Below are positions 50,924 through 60,101 of a stretch of 64,000 nucleotides of DNA, piece after piece. The stretch covers positions 173,318 through 237,317 of the forward strand of contig DCDG01000018.1 of the NCBI GenBank assembly GCA_002316315.1. Direction: 5' to 3'. Made by a program: the position numbers and the translations under genes. Each line of letters begins with the position of its first letter. Position 1 is the stretch's first letter. Under the pieces are notes generated by a model that saw only the letters and a program-made list of their open reading frames with translations, searched no databases and was not told where the DNA came from. The DNA is from Candidatus Aminicenantes bacterium UBA1061. GTDB taxonomy: Bacteria; Acidobacteriota; Aminicenantia; Aminicenantales; Saccharicenantaceae.

Positions 50924-51880
50924 ATGGTCAAACGCCTTGGAGTTATAACAAGAGATTGTGCCGGGATTAATGCTGCTTTGAGAGCCGTGGTTAGAACAGC
51001 TACCAGCAAGCAGGCAGAGGTTCTGGGCATAATCAGGGGCTATGATGGGCTGATTGACGGCGAGCTGCGTCCTCTTGATCGGCGGGCAGTGTCAGGCATC
51101 ATCAACCTGGGTGGAACCATTCTAAAATCAGCCCGTTCTGAAAGATTTTTGACGGAGGAAGGCCAGCGACAGGCTTTACTGACAATCGAAAGACACAAGA
51201 TCGACGGTCTGATTGTTATTGGCGGCAACGGCTCGCTGACCGGAGCCCATGTTCTGGCAGCCAAATATGGTGTCCCGGTTATCGGGGTGCCAGCCACTAT
51301 TGATAACGATGTTAATCAGGTTGACCAGTGTCTGGGGGCCGACACGGCGGTCAACGTTGCTCTGGATGCGCTGGATAAAATTCGTGATACAGCGACCAGC
51401 CTGGAGAGAATTTTTGTCGTCGAGGTCATGGGCCGCGATTGTGGCTACCTGGCCATGAAGGTGGCTCTGGCCGGCGGTTGCGAGGATGTCATTTTGCCCG
51501 AACAGGACTTTGATCTCAATGAAATATGTCAGGAAATTCAGGCTGGAAATGCCCAGGGCAAGGTGAGCTGGATCGTCATCGTGGCTGAGGGCAAAGCCCG
51601 GGCTCAGGATGTCGCCACAGCTATTACCCTTCTTACCGGCCTCGAAACAAGAATTGCTGTTCTCGGCCATATTCAGCGCGGAGGACGCCCGACAGCTATT
51701 GATCGGCTCCTGGGTGCCAAGCTGGGTAGTGCTGCCGTGGAAGCACTCCTGGCCGGAGAAACTGACAAATGTGTAGCTCTGAAAGATGAACAAATAAAAC
51801 TGATCCCGCTCGAAACGGCCATTAAACCCAAAAAACTTATTTTTGAGCCAGAATATCGCCTGCTTAAGATATTATCGTGA
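50924..51880 (+). CDS. 6-phosphofructokinase family protein with altered nucleotide-binding motifs
   Basis: A 318-residue PfkA-family protein. Conserved parts are PATIDNDV (123-130, catalytic Asp127), VEVMGRDCGYLA and GHIQRGGRPTAIDRLLG. Two nucleotide-site motifs differ from E. coli PfkA: the N-terminal GGDxPGMNA is replaced by TRDCAGINA (9-17), and GGDGS is GGNGS (Asp to Asn102). The Gly after that position is that of ATP-type rather than PPi-type (Asp) enzymes. It may be a functional ATP enzyme of a divergent clade, or use another donor. A GAGGT site precedes the ATG. Confidence 0.82.
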   Translation: MVKRLGVITRDCAGINAALRAVVRTATSKQAEVLGIIRGYDGLIDGELRPLDRRAVSGIINLGGTILKSARSERFLTEEGQRQALLTIERHKIDGLIVIGGNGSLTGAHVLAAKYGVPVIGVPATIDNDVNQVDQCLGADTAVNVALDALDKIRDTATSLERIFVVEVMGRDCGYLAMKVALAGGCEDVILPEQDFDLNEICQEIQAGNAQGKVSWIVIVAEGKARAQDVATAITLLTGLETRIAVLGHIQRGGRPTAIDRLLGAKLGSAAVEALLAGETDKCVALKDEQIKLIPLETAIKPKKLIFEPEYRLLKILS

Positions 51881-51967
51881 AATAGCCAGCTCGATTCACC
51901 GAGCTTACTTCACTCCGGCCGCCTCATCGAATTCAATCTGGATACATCAACTCTAACCGGATAGTTC

Positions 51968-53653
51968 TTACTTCGATCCCTTCTTGGGCAGACAGGGCAT
52001 CTTAATCCTATTACGGCGAGCACAGGCCATAGCTTCCTCATAACCAGCATCAGCATGGCGGACAACACCCAGTCCCGGATCAACCGTCAGAACACGTTCG
52101 AGCCGCCTGGCCATGGCCGCCGAGCCGTCGGCCACAATGACCATACCAGCATGAATGGATAAACCAATTCCCACTCCACCGCCATGATGAACTGAGACCC
52201 AGGAAGCACCGCTAACCGCATTGAGCAGGGCATTGAGAATTGGCCAGTCAGCGATGGCATCCGAGCCGTCTTTCATCTTTTCCGTCTCCCGGTTCGGCGA
52301 AGCAACTGAACCGGTATCCAGATGATCCCTGCCAATAACTATTGGTGCACTTATCTTCCCTTTTTTAACCAGGGTATTGATGACATCTCCAAAAAGAGCT
52401 CTTTCTCCATAGCCCAGCCAGCAGATACGGGAAGGCAGTCCCTGAAATTTAACCTGCTCCCTCGCTTTTTTAATCCACCTGGCTAAGGATTCATCTTCAG
52501 GAAACATCTTCAACACGGCCTGATCAGTGGCATAAATATCCTCTGGCTTGCCAGATAGAGCTACCCAGCGGAAAGGCCCTTTGCCAACGCAGAAGAGCGG
52601 CCTGATATATTCCTGAACAAAGCCAGGAATATCAAAAGCATTTTCCACACCGGCCTTCTGAGCCTGACCACGGATGTTGTTGCCATAATCGAAGGTTCTG
52701 GCTCCTCTCTTCTGGAGTTCCAGCATAGCCTCAACTTGAGCAGCCATTGATTCATAGGAACGGCAGATATAATCTTCCGGATCCTTTTTTCTCAGTTCCA
52801 GAGCTTTCTCATAAGGCAAGCCCCTTGGCACATAGCCATTGAGTTCGTCATGAGCTGAGGTTTGATCGGTCAGAACATCAGGCGTAATCCCTCTTTTGAC
52901 CAGTTCAGGCAAAAAATCAGCTGCATTGGTCAGAAGGGCAATGGATAACGGCTGGCCCTTTTTACAGGCTTCGTCAGCCATTTTGAGGGCCTCGTCCAAA
53001 TTGTCAGCCATGATGTCCACATAACCAGTGTCAAGGCGGCGTCTGATTCTGGCCGGATCAACCTCGGCAATAATGGCCACTCCCCCATTCATGGTGACAG
53101 CCAACGGTTGGGCGCCACCCATGCCTCCCAGACCAGCCGTGACCACCAGTTTGCCCTGGAGCGACCCGCCAAAATGCTTTCTGGCGGCAGCAGCCAGCGT
53201 CTCAAAAGTCCCCTGTAAAATGCCCTGTGTCCCAATATAGATCCAGCTTCCGGCAGTCATCTGGCCATACATGGTCAGTCCCAGGGCCTCCAGCCGCCTG
53301 AATTCATCCCAGGTAGCCCATTTAGGTACCAGCATGGCATTGGAAATTAGAACCCGCGGTGCTTCGCTATGTGTTTTAAAGATGCCCACTGGTTTCCCCG
53401 ACTGAATCAGCAGGGTCTCATCATTCTCGAGTTTTTTCAAACTGCTGACGATCGCTCGGTAGCAATCCCAGTTACGAGCGGCTTTTCCTGTGCCACCATA
53501 GACAATCAACTCCTGAGGTTTTTCGGCTACCTCCGGATCAAGGTTATTCATTAGCATCCGCATGGCGGCTTCCTGAGACCAGCCTTTACAATGAAGGCGG
53601 TTGCCTCGTGGCGCCCGAACAGGTTTATAAGTTGTTTTTTGTTGATCGACCAT
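51968..53653 (-). CDS. hutU: Urocanate hydratase
   Basis: A 561-residue enzyme that converts urocanate to imidazolonepropionate in histidine breakdown, using tightly bound NAD+. Family motifs are LIVYGGTGKAARNW, MTAGSWIYIGTQGILQGT, the NAD+ loop TAGLGGMGGAQPLA, GLPSRICWLGYGER with the active-site cysteine, and SVHHGGGVGIGLSIHAG. The length is normal for the family. The start overlaps the end of gltX by 29 nt, with an AGGAGAGGT site within gltX. hutH and hutI are not in the window. Confidence 0.96.
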   Translation of the reverse strand: MVDQQKTTYKPVRAPRGNRLHCKGWSQEAAMRMLMNNLDPEVAEKPQELIVYGGTGKAARNWDCYRAIVSSLKKLENDETLLIQSGKPVGIFKTHSEAPRVLISNAMLVPKWATWDEFRRLEALGLTMYGQMTAGSWIYIGTQGILQGTFETLAAAARKHFGGSLQGKLVVTAGLGGMGGAQPLAVTMNGGVAIIAEVDPARIRRRLDTGYVDIMADNLDEALKMADEACKKGQPLSIALLTNAADFLPELVKRGITPDVLTDQTSAHDELNGYVPRGLPYEKALELRKKDPEDYICRSYESMAAQVEAMLELQKRGARTFDYGNNIRGQAQKAGVENAFDIPGFVQEYIRPLFCVGKGPFRWVALSGKPEDIYATDQAVLKMFPEDESLARWIKKAREQVKFQGLPSRICWLGYGERALFGDVINTLVKKGKISAPIVIGRDHLDTGSVASPNRETEKMKDGSDAIADWPILNALLNAVSGASWVSVHHGGGVGIGLSIHAGMVIVADGSAAMARRLERVLTVDPGLGVVRHADAGYEEAMACARRNRIKMPCLPKKGSK

Positions 53654-55106
53654 TTTTTACCTCTCCTGTTTCTTCTATCACTTTTCTGGCCTCAGCTAAG
53701 TTGTCAAGCCTGGCCAGAGTTTTTTCTTTACCCATGAGTTCCAGAACTTCAAAAATTCCAGGTCCGACAGAGCGTCCAAGCAAAAGGACCCGCAAAGCAT
53801 GGATAAAAACGGCTGCCTTTACCCCTTCCTTTTCAGCGCGGCCCCGCACAACCTGCTCCAGTTCAGTTGCTGTAAAGGTTTTCAGTTGATCAAAATCTGC
53901 TATTAACTTCGGTAGTAACTCTTCCAGACAGGGATCAAGCAAATGTTTTCTGACGGCTTCAGGGTCGTAGTCAACCTGATTGGAAATAAAAGGAGCGAGC
54001 ATGTCGGTCAGTTCAACCAGCGTTCTGCTTCTGGGCCTGACCAGTTCTACCAGCTTCTCCAACCAGTCCTTCTTTTCGGTAAGAAAAGCATCCTTCCACA
54101 ACCCCCTCTTTTCCAGCCAGGAACGAAGCTCCCTGATCAACTCCGCGACAGGCATTTCATTGATTAACCGGCTGTTAAGCCATTGAAGTTTGTTCAGATC
54201 AAAGACGGGACTGCCCTTGCTTATACGTTCAAGTGAAAACCCAGCAATCATTTCTTCTCGACCGTAGATTCTTTCTTCCCGGCCTGGAGACCAGCTCAAC
54301 TGGGCAACAAAATTAAAAAAAGCCAGAGGCAGATAGCCTTGATCACGGAAACTCAGCACGGCCGTATGACCATGCCTTTTGCTCAATTTTTTACGATCAG
54401 GTCCGAGAATAAGCGGTAGATGAGCAAATTGAGGAATTTCTTTTTGAAAAGCGCGATAAAGCAGAATTTGCTTGGGAGTATTGGTAATATGATCGTCTCC
54501 TCTGATCACATGGGTAATTCTGGCTTCAATATCATCAACGACGACCGACAAATGATAGGTTGGAAAGCCATCACTCCGCAGGAGAACAAAATCTTCCAGA
54601 TTTTTATTCTCCACCGAGATTTGCCCGTGAATCAGATCATTAAACTCAGTTACTCCCTCTGGCATTAAAAACCGGATGGCCGCCGGGGCTCCTTTTTTCA
54701 GCAGTTCACTTTTTTGTTCTTCGGGGAGATGTAGACAGTGGCGGTCATATTTCCAGTGCTGGCCTCTGGCTTTGGCTTCCTGCCTCCGTCTTTCTATCTC
54801 GTCAGGAGTACAAAAACAATAATAGGCCCGGCCAAGAGAAACCAGCTGGTGGGCGGCCTGGCGATAAATTTCAAATCGCTGTGATTGGTAAATTGGCCCC
54901 TCATCCCAGTCAAGGCCAACCCATTTGAGGGCCTCAAGAATAGCACGGGTCATCTCTTCTGAGGAACGGCTGACATCTGTATCTTCTATTCTGAGTACAA
55001 GCGAGCCCCCGTGATGCCGGGCGAAGAGCCAGTTAAATAAGGCCGTCCGGAGGGCACCAACATGAAGCTGACCGGTCGGGCTGGGGGCAAATCTAACTTT
55101 AACCAT
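53625..55106 (-). CDS. gltX: Glutamyl-tRNA synthetase
   Basis: A 493-residue class I aminoacyl-tRNA synthetase. The HIGH-type motif is in RFAPSPTGQLHVGALRTALFNWL, followed by LRIEDTD. The KMSKS-type motif is DRKKLSKRHG. It charges tRNA-Glu and, in bacteria lacking GlnRS, may also charge tRNA-Gln. The C-terminal anticodon-binding helical domain is present. The 3' end overlaps the hutU start, so histidine catabolism, which yields glutamate, is coupled to glutamate charging, at least in transcription. Confidence 0.96.
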   Translation of the reverse strand: MVKVRFAPSPTGQLHVGALRTALFNWLFARHHGGSLVLRIEDTDVSRSSEEMTRAILEALKWVGLDWDEGPIYQSQRFEIYRQAAHQLVSLGRAYYCFCTPDEIERRRQEAKARGQHWKYDRHCLHLPEEQKSELLKKGAPAAIRFLMPEGVTEFNDLIHGQISVENKNLEDFVLLRSDGFPTYHLSVVVDDIEARITHVIRGDDHITNTPKQILLYRAFQKEIPQFAHLPLILGPDRKKLSKRHGHTAVLSFRDQGYLPLAFFNFVAQLSWSPGREERIYGREEMIAGFSLERISKGSPVFDLNKLQWLNSRLINEMPVAELIRELRSWLEKRGLWKDAFLTEKKDWLEKLVELVRPRSRTLVELTDMLAPFISNQVDYDPEAVRKHLLDPCLEELLPKLIADFDQLKTFTATELEQVVRGRAEKEGVKAAVFIHALRVLLLGRSVGPGIFEVLELMGKEKTLARLDNLAEARKVIEETGEVKNGRSTKNNL

Positions 55107-55332
55107 AAACCAACTTCTTCGGCTGAAAATTATGACTAATAAAATATAGCATACTAACCCTGGTTATTCAAAAATCAGACTTGACAAGACAGCCCTCATC
55201 CACTGTCGATGATTTTTCAGCCTTGAATAAAAATAAGTTGACTCTAAAAAATAATTTCAGTAGATTATAATCAAGCTAAGGTTTCTAAGGTTAATTAGGA
55301 GGACCCAGGGAAATAATTCTTTTCCCGCTGTC

Positions 55333-57351
55333 ATGCCACAGATAAGTGTTCTTGTTCTGGCGCGTGAGGTAGAGCAGGCTATTAAAATAGCCAGAGTTTG
55401 CGAGCGTGAATTCCAGCCCATAGTGGCCAATTCCCCGGAAGAAGTTCTGGTTCTGATGAACCATCACGATTTCTGGGTAATGGTGCTTGACAGCAGCTAT
55501 GCCGCTTATGACCGCTGGAAAGATCTGATTAAAAAAGACGTCTCGGTGATTATCATTGGTCAGGATGAGGCTGAGGTTTATCAGATGCTCCTCAGCTGGC
55601 CTCAGGAATATTATCTGGACTATGTGCTGGAAAAAAACGGCCACCCCCTGGAGCCGATCCTTAGTCTGCTGTTGCAGAGGGCCGTCTATGTCAGCCGGAT
55701 AAAAAAAGAATGGGCTGAGCTCCAGCATTCGCTTTCCCTGTCAGCCAGTAATACCAGGGAGATTTTCCGGCAAATCAAGGAAATAAAACAGCTAATTAAT
55801 CAAAATTATTTACGGGAACTCGAAAAGCGCATCTCTATCGAGGCCCGCTATGTCTGGTTTCAGAAGGAACGGCAAAAGACAGAAGGCATTATCAGAAAAA
55901 TTTATCTGGCCAATGATGTTAGCAGCCTGCTAAACGTTATCCCTGAGATAAAAGAGTTACTGGAAGCCAGGGGGCTGACCATCTATCTGATTGAAGAGAA
56001 CGAGACCCTCGGGAAGCACCTCAAGCCAATAATCTGGGACGATACTTTTATTACCCATCCAGAAACTTTCAGATATGTGGCCAGACTGGAAGCACCTGAT
56101 TTTGCCTCTGCTGTCGCTACCTATGGGCTCGAAATTAATCTGGCTGATCCGGCTTCCGATCAGAGATTTTCCATCCGTTATCAGCATAACCTGAAAGAGC
56201 CCCTGAAGAGCATTCTGGCCGTGCCCATCATTTATGAAAACCAGGTTATTGGAGTGGTAGAAGTTTATAATAAGTCTTCAGCGGGAGGACTGGCAGCAGA
56301 AGGTTTCAGCCAGGAAGATCAAGAGATTCTGCGCGGACTATCAGAACACATCGGTATCGCCATGACCAAGCTCAACCTGATTCAGTATGATGCCCTGACT
56401 GGCTTGCTGCGGACTGATCCTTTCTTCGATCGTATCCTGCAAAAAGTCAATTCAATGAGCAAAAGGAAAAAAGAAGAAGGATCCTTTGCTATGGTCATGG
56501 GTGATGTGGACTGGTTCAAGCACTATAATGACCGCAACGGTCACGAGGCGGGTAACAGGCTTATGCAGGAGCTGGCCCTCATCATGCGACAATCTGTTCG
56601 GGAAGAAGATTTAATCTGCCGTTATGGCGGAGAGGAATTCCTCTTCTTTCTGGAGGGAGTGTCCAGCCTGGATGAGGCCTGCCAGTTAACAGAAAGAATC
56701 AGAAAAAACATAGAAGAACATTATTTTCCTTTCGAAGAATATCAACCCAGAAATAATCTGACCATGTCTTTTGGCGTAACTGTCTTTCCCCGCCGGCAGA
56801 TGGTGGCCAGTGAGGAGCTGACCAGAGACGATTTAAAACATCTCGTCCATGAATGCGACCTGGCTCTGGCCGCCGCCAAGGGCAAAGAAACCTGGAGATT
56901 ACCTCCATCTGAAGGTCAGGCCAAATCTGCCCTGAAAAACAAAGTCGTGGCCTATTCCCGCGACTGGGAAAGAGGTGAACAACCAGCAGCCACCATCGCT
57001 TTTCAGGAAAGACTGTACAAGGAAAAAAGGCATTTCCAGAGGTATTTCACTTCCACCTTTTTAATTTATAAGGAAGATTCTCAGTTCAAGGTCAGCAAGA
57101 CAATTAATCTAAGTTTGGGCGGGACTAAAATCATTTCAGAAAAACCTTTGCCAGTCTCAAGACCATTAGGAGTTGTTCTGGTTCTGGGTAAAAAAGCCAG
57201 GTGGCTGAAGACAGAAGTTGTTTACTCAGAAAAAGCAGGGACTGAGACTCCAACCTTTTATACCGGCCTTAGATTTAAAGACATGAATCCAGAAGACCTC
57301 GGTTTGCTGGAAGACTACTTCCAGGAAATTCAGAAGGAAAACTATAATTAA
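55333..57351 (+). CDS. Diguanylate cyclase: receiver-like - GAF - GGDEF - PilZ
   Basis: A 672-residue cytoplasmic signalling protein. Residues 1-120 look like a receiver-like domain (VMVLDSSYAAYDRW), then a coiled coil (about 130-190), a GAF domain (about 195-345) and a GGDEF domain (about 355-515) with intact GGEEF (432-436). The inhibitory I-site RxxD (R423-D426) is exactly five residues before it. A C-terminal PilZ domain has RxxxR (566-570) and NLSLGG (from 592), which bind c-di-GMP. It makes c-di-GMP and can sense it at two sites. The start ATG has no close ribosome site; AGGAGG lies about 30 nt upstream, so the start is uncertain. Confidence 0.9.
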   Translation: MPQISVLVLAREVEQAIKIARVCEREFQPIVANSPEEVLVLMNHHDFWVMVLDSSYAAYDRWKDLIKKDVSVIIIGQDEAEVYQMLLSWPQEYYLDYVLEKNGHPLEPILSLLLQRAVYVSRIKKEWAELQHSLSLSASNTREIFRQIKEIKQLINQNYLRELEKRISIEARYVWFQKERQKTEGIIRKIYLANDVSSLLNVIPEIKELLEARGLTIYLIEENETLGKHLKPIIWDDTFITHPETFRYVARLEAPDFASAVATYGLEINLADPASDQRFSIRYQHNLKEPLKSILAVPIIYENQVIGVVEVYNKSSAGGLAAEGFSQEDQEILRGLSEHIGIAMTKLNLIQYDALTGLLRTDPFFDRILQKVNSMSKRKKEEGSFAMVMGDVDWFKHYNDRNGHEAGNRLMQELALIMRQSVREEDLICRYGGEEFLFFLEGVSSLDEACQLTERIRKNIEEHYFPFEEYQPRNNLTMSFGVTVFPRRQMVASEELTRDDLKHLVHECDLALAAAKGKETWRLPPSEGQAKSALKNKVVAYSRDWERGEQPAATIAFQERLYKEKRHFQRYFTSTFLIYKEDSQFKVSKTINLSLGGTKIISEKPLPVSRPLGVVLVLGKKARWLKTEVVYSEKAGTETPTFYTGLRFKDMNPEDLGLLEDYFQEIQKENYN

Positions 57352-57380
57352 AGAGACTGGCTTCGGGAATTAAAGCAGCG

Positions 57381-58682
57381 TCAGGTATCCAGTTCTTTTC
57401 TCAGTGTTGAATAATATACGGAGGGGGGATTAACCCTCTCATCAAAGCTTGATATTACGGTTTGGATTTTCTGTTCAAAATGATTTAAATCCTCCGGTGC
57501 TCCCCAGTTTTGAGTGCGCAGCAGTTCAACCAGCTCTTCGACCACCGTTTGATTTAAAATGTCGCTGGCCAGAAGTGGAAAAGTAAATCCCTTTTTTTCT
57601 ATCAGCCAGAAGACTTTTTGCAGGTATTTTCTCAATCCTTCCTGCTCGGCAATCAATTCTCTTTTTAGAAAGAATTGCTCTTTGACCGAACTGACCAGGT
57701 TCAATTTATGATAAGCCTTTTTAGCTTCCTCGACTGTCTTCCTAATTCTATTAAGTATTTCCTGTACCTCAAAAACGCAATGATCATCTTTCTGATAATA
57801 ACCAATCCGGCCGGAGCCATTAGCCGATTCCTGGTGGTAGCAGAGAACCAGGTACTGACGATCTGTACTGCCATCCCCGGTTTCACTATTGTCAGCCTTA
57901 TCTCCCTCCAGCGTGCTGGCACTGTTCATCTTTTCAACCAGGCCTTTTTTTATTTCTTCAGCCAGCTTTTCTTCCAGGGTTGGCTCCCTGGCCGGCGTTA
58001 GTTCTGACTCGTTGGCGGCAGGGACTTCTATTTCCACCTCTCCACCTGCTTCAGCCTCCTGTCCAGCCTTGGTCTCATTAGCCTCAGACATCTCACTTTC
58101 TGGCTGGCTAACAGGAGAAGCTCGTTCTTCTTTGCTTTCACTTTCCATCATCAGAAGCTCTTTAACCTTCTGGAGCTTTTCTAGTTCGGCGGTTAAGTCA
58201 ATGTCTTCAACCGGCTCTGCAGATTTTTCCAGCACTTCAGACCTCAACCCGAATTTTTCTTCCAGCTGATGCTTCAAAAATGCGGATTTTTCCATTGATT
58301 GACCGCGAATCTCTTCCAGCCGGTCCTGCAGTTCATTAATAGCTTTTATGTCCTCCGATGTTTCTCGGGCTAGTTCCTCAATCTTTTTCTGCCGCTCGAC
58401 AATGTCACTAAAATATTCTCTGATTTTCTGCAGTATCTGATTTCTTTCCTCTTCAAACTGTTCCCATAATTGCCCATACTCTTCAAGGGCTTGCCATTCT
58501 TTTTTGACCTCTTCTTCGATCTGAGCTAATTGCTGCCTGGCTAATTCGCGTTCTTCTTGAATTCTCTGATCTAATTTTTTCTCGATTTCCTCATGCTGAC
58601 GGCGGAGATAGTTCTCGAGCTGTGCTTCAATTTCTTGAATAATTGAAACCGTTTTTTTTTCTGTTTCGTTATTTATGTCCAC
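57381..58682 (-). CDS. Coiled-coil protein of unknown function between two c-di-GMP genes
   Basis: A 433-residue hydrophilic protein. Residues 5-185 are almost continuous heptad-rich coiled coil (Glu, Lys, Gln, Leu). Residues 190-285 are acidic and low-complexity. Residues 290-433 look globular and helical, with YLVLCYHQESANGSGRIGYYQKDD and a Leu-rich end. There is no signal peptide or membrane helix. I do not recognise a family. It lies convergent to the diguanylate cyclase gene (29-nt gap) and divergent from the HD-GYP gene, which suggests but does not prove a role as scaffold in c-di-GMP signalling. Confidence 0.7.
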   Translation of the reverse strand: MDINNETEKKTVSIIQEIEAQLENYLRRQHEEIEKKLDQRIQEERELARQQLAQIEEEVKKEWQALEEYGQLWEQFEEERNQILQKIREYFSDIVERQKKIEELARETSEDIKAINELQDRLEEIRGQSMEKSAFLKHQLEEKFGLRSEVLEKSAEPVEDIDLTAELEKLQKVKELLMMESESKEERASPVSQPESEMSEANETKAGQEAEAGGEVEIEVPAANESELTPAREPTLEEKLAEEIKKGLVEKMNSASTLEGDKADNSETGDGSTDRQYLVLCYHQESANGSGRIGYYQKDDHCVFEVQEILNRIRKTVEEAKKAYHKLNLVSSVKEQFFLKRELIAEQEGLRKYLQKVFWLIEKKGFTFPLLASDILNQTVVEELVELLRTQNWGAPEDLNHFEQKIQTVISSFDERVNPPSVYYSTLRKELDT

Positions 58683-58803
58683 TGACCTCTCCTTTGACCT
58701 TGGCTATTCCATTCTAAAGTCACCAGCAGGCTGTGTCAAGACAAATTTCAGGTGAGTTCAGACAGTATTTTGATCGTTTCTGGGGGTGATAAAGGCCTAA
58801 AGG

Positions 58804-58835
58804 AGAGGTGAGAAAAAGCTGTCTTCTCTCACCTC
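58804..58835. promoter_or_regulatory. 10-bp inverted repeat in the divergent region before the HD-GYP gene
   Basis: AGAGGTGAGA (58804-58813) and TCTCACCTCT (58826-58835) are exact inverted repeats with a 12-nt loop, with no T-run after them. The site lies between the divergent coiled-coil and HD-GYP genes; an operator or RNA hairpin is possible. Confidence 0.5.
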
Positions 58836-58911
58836 TATTCGGGCTAAAAAAAGAACAGTTACTCCCGTTGGTCAGACCCGTAAATTCTCTATTGCTCTTT
58901 AGCTCCGAATA

Positions 58912-60075
58912 ATGTATACAGATAAAATAAATGCGGGAGCTAATTTGAATAACAATCACCATGGCAATCAAAATAACCGGCCCAAAATATTGATAATTGA
59001 CCACGACCAGAAATACAACCAGCAGCTGCTCGGCTGCCTGCAGAACCTGAAGATTGAAGTGGAAACCTTATCCAGTCTGCCGCCAGCCAACCACCCGGCT
59101 AAATGGCTGAAAAACACTATTTTGATTGTTTCTCACCAGCTGTGTGAGGGAGATAAAGTTGCCGAACTTCAATCATTAAAAACAGCTTGCCGCGATTTAA
59201 CTGTTATTATGCTTTCTCCTCCCCTTCCGGCCAACCACCATGTTACCAGTCTTCAGGCAGGTTTGATTGATTATATTTGTTCCCGGGAAAACCTCTCTTC
59301 CATTTTTTCTGCTGTCCGGGCTGAAATCTCCCGCCGACAGCTAAAACAGGAAAATGAAATTTATTCAAGAAATCTGACCAGGTTGAAGCTCGAACACTCA
59401 CGTCATATCAGGAAAATGATCGAGCTGGAAGAAATTTATGATGCCACCGTTGAAAATTTGATGACTGCTCTGGATTTGAGGGATGTCGAAACTTTTGGTC
59501 ACTCACAAACTGTTTCTAAGTACTGCCAGGTACTGGCCGGTCTTCTTGGTATCACCCAGCCCTCAAGACTTGATAATATCAGAAAAGGTTCTCTTCTCCA
59601 CGATATTGGCAAGATTGCTATTCCCGATTCGATTCTAAAAAAACCTGGCCAGTTAACATCCGGCGAATGGGAAAAGATAAAGCTTCACCCATCACTTGGC
59701 TTCGGTCTGATTAAAGAAATGAAAATGCTGGCCGAGGTCGAGCACATTATTTTATACCATCATGAAAAATATGATGGATCCGGTTATCCCCGAGGGCTAA
59801 AAAGAGAAGAAATACCTTTAGAATCAAGAATTTTTGCCCTGGCTGACGCCCTGGATGCCATCACCTCGCATCGCCCCTACCGGGCGGAAAGGGATTTCCG
59901 GACAGCCCGGGAAGAAATTATAAAAGATGCCGGCTCTCATTTCGATCCACAAGTAGTTGAGGCTTTCTGTTCAATTGAAATCGAAAAATGGGAAAGAATC
60001 CGCTATGAAACAACCAGGTTGATTCCTTCTTTCCAAGAATTCCAGCCTCTTCTCAAGAATAAAAAATCAATTTGA
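58912..60075 (+). CDS. HD-GYP domain c-di-GMP phosphodiesterase with degenerate receiver domain
   Basis: A 387-residue protein. The N-terminal receiver-like domain (about 24-140) starts with ILIIDHDQ but has Ser in place of the phospho-acceptor Asp (ILIVSHQL), so it is probably not phosphorylated. A coiled coil (about 140-185) leads to the HD-GYP domain (190-370). The domain has H230-D231 in LLHDIGKIAIPDSILKKPG, HHEKYDGSGYPRGL with GYP at 291-293, and ADALDAITSHRPYR. HD-GYP enzymes hydrolyse c-di-GMP to GMP. ATG 58912 has no ribosome site; TTG 58945 behind GGGAG is an alternative start. Confidence 0.88.
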   Translation: MYTDKINAGANLNNNHHGNQNNRPKILIIDHDQKYNQQLLGCLQNLKIEVETLSSLPPANHPAKWLKNTILIVSHQLCEGDKVAELQSLKTACRDLTVIMLSPPLPANHHVTSLQAGLIDYICSRENLSSIFSAVRAEISRRQLKQENEIYSRNLTRLKLEHSRHIRKMIELEEIYDATVENLMTALDLRDVETFGHSQTVSKYCQVLAGLLGITQPSRLDNIRKGSLLHDIGKIAIPDSILKKPGQLTSGEWEKIKLHPSLGFGLIKEMKMLAEVEHIILYHHEKYDGSGYPRGLKREEIPLESRIFALADALDAITSHRPYRAERDFRTAREEIIKDAGSHFDPQVVEAFCSIEIEKWERIRYETTRLIPSFQEFQPLLKNKKSI

Positions 60076-60101
60076 ATACGCCAGGGTTAGACGGCATGAG
60101 C

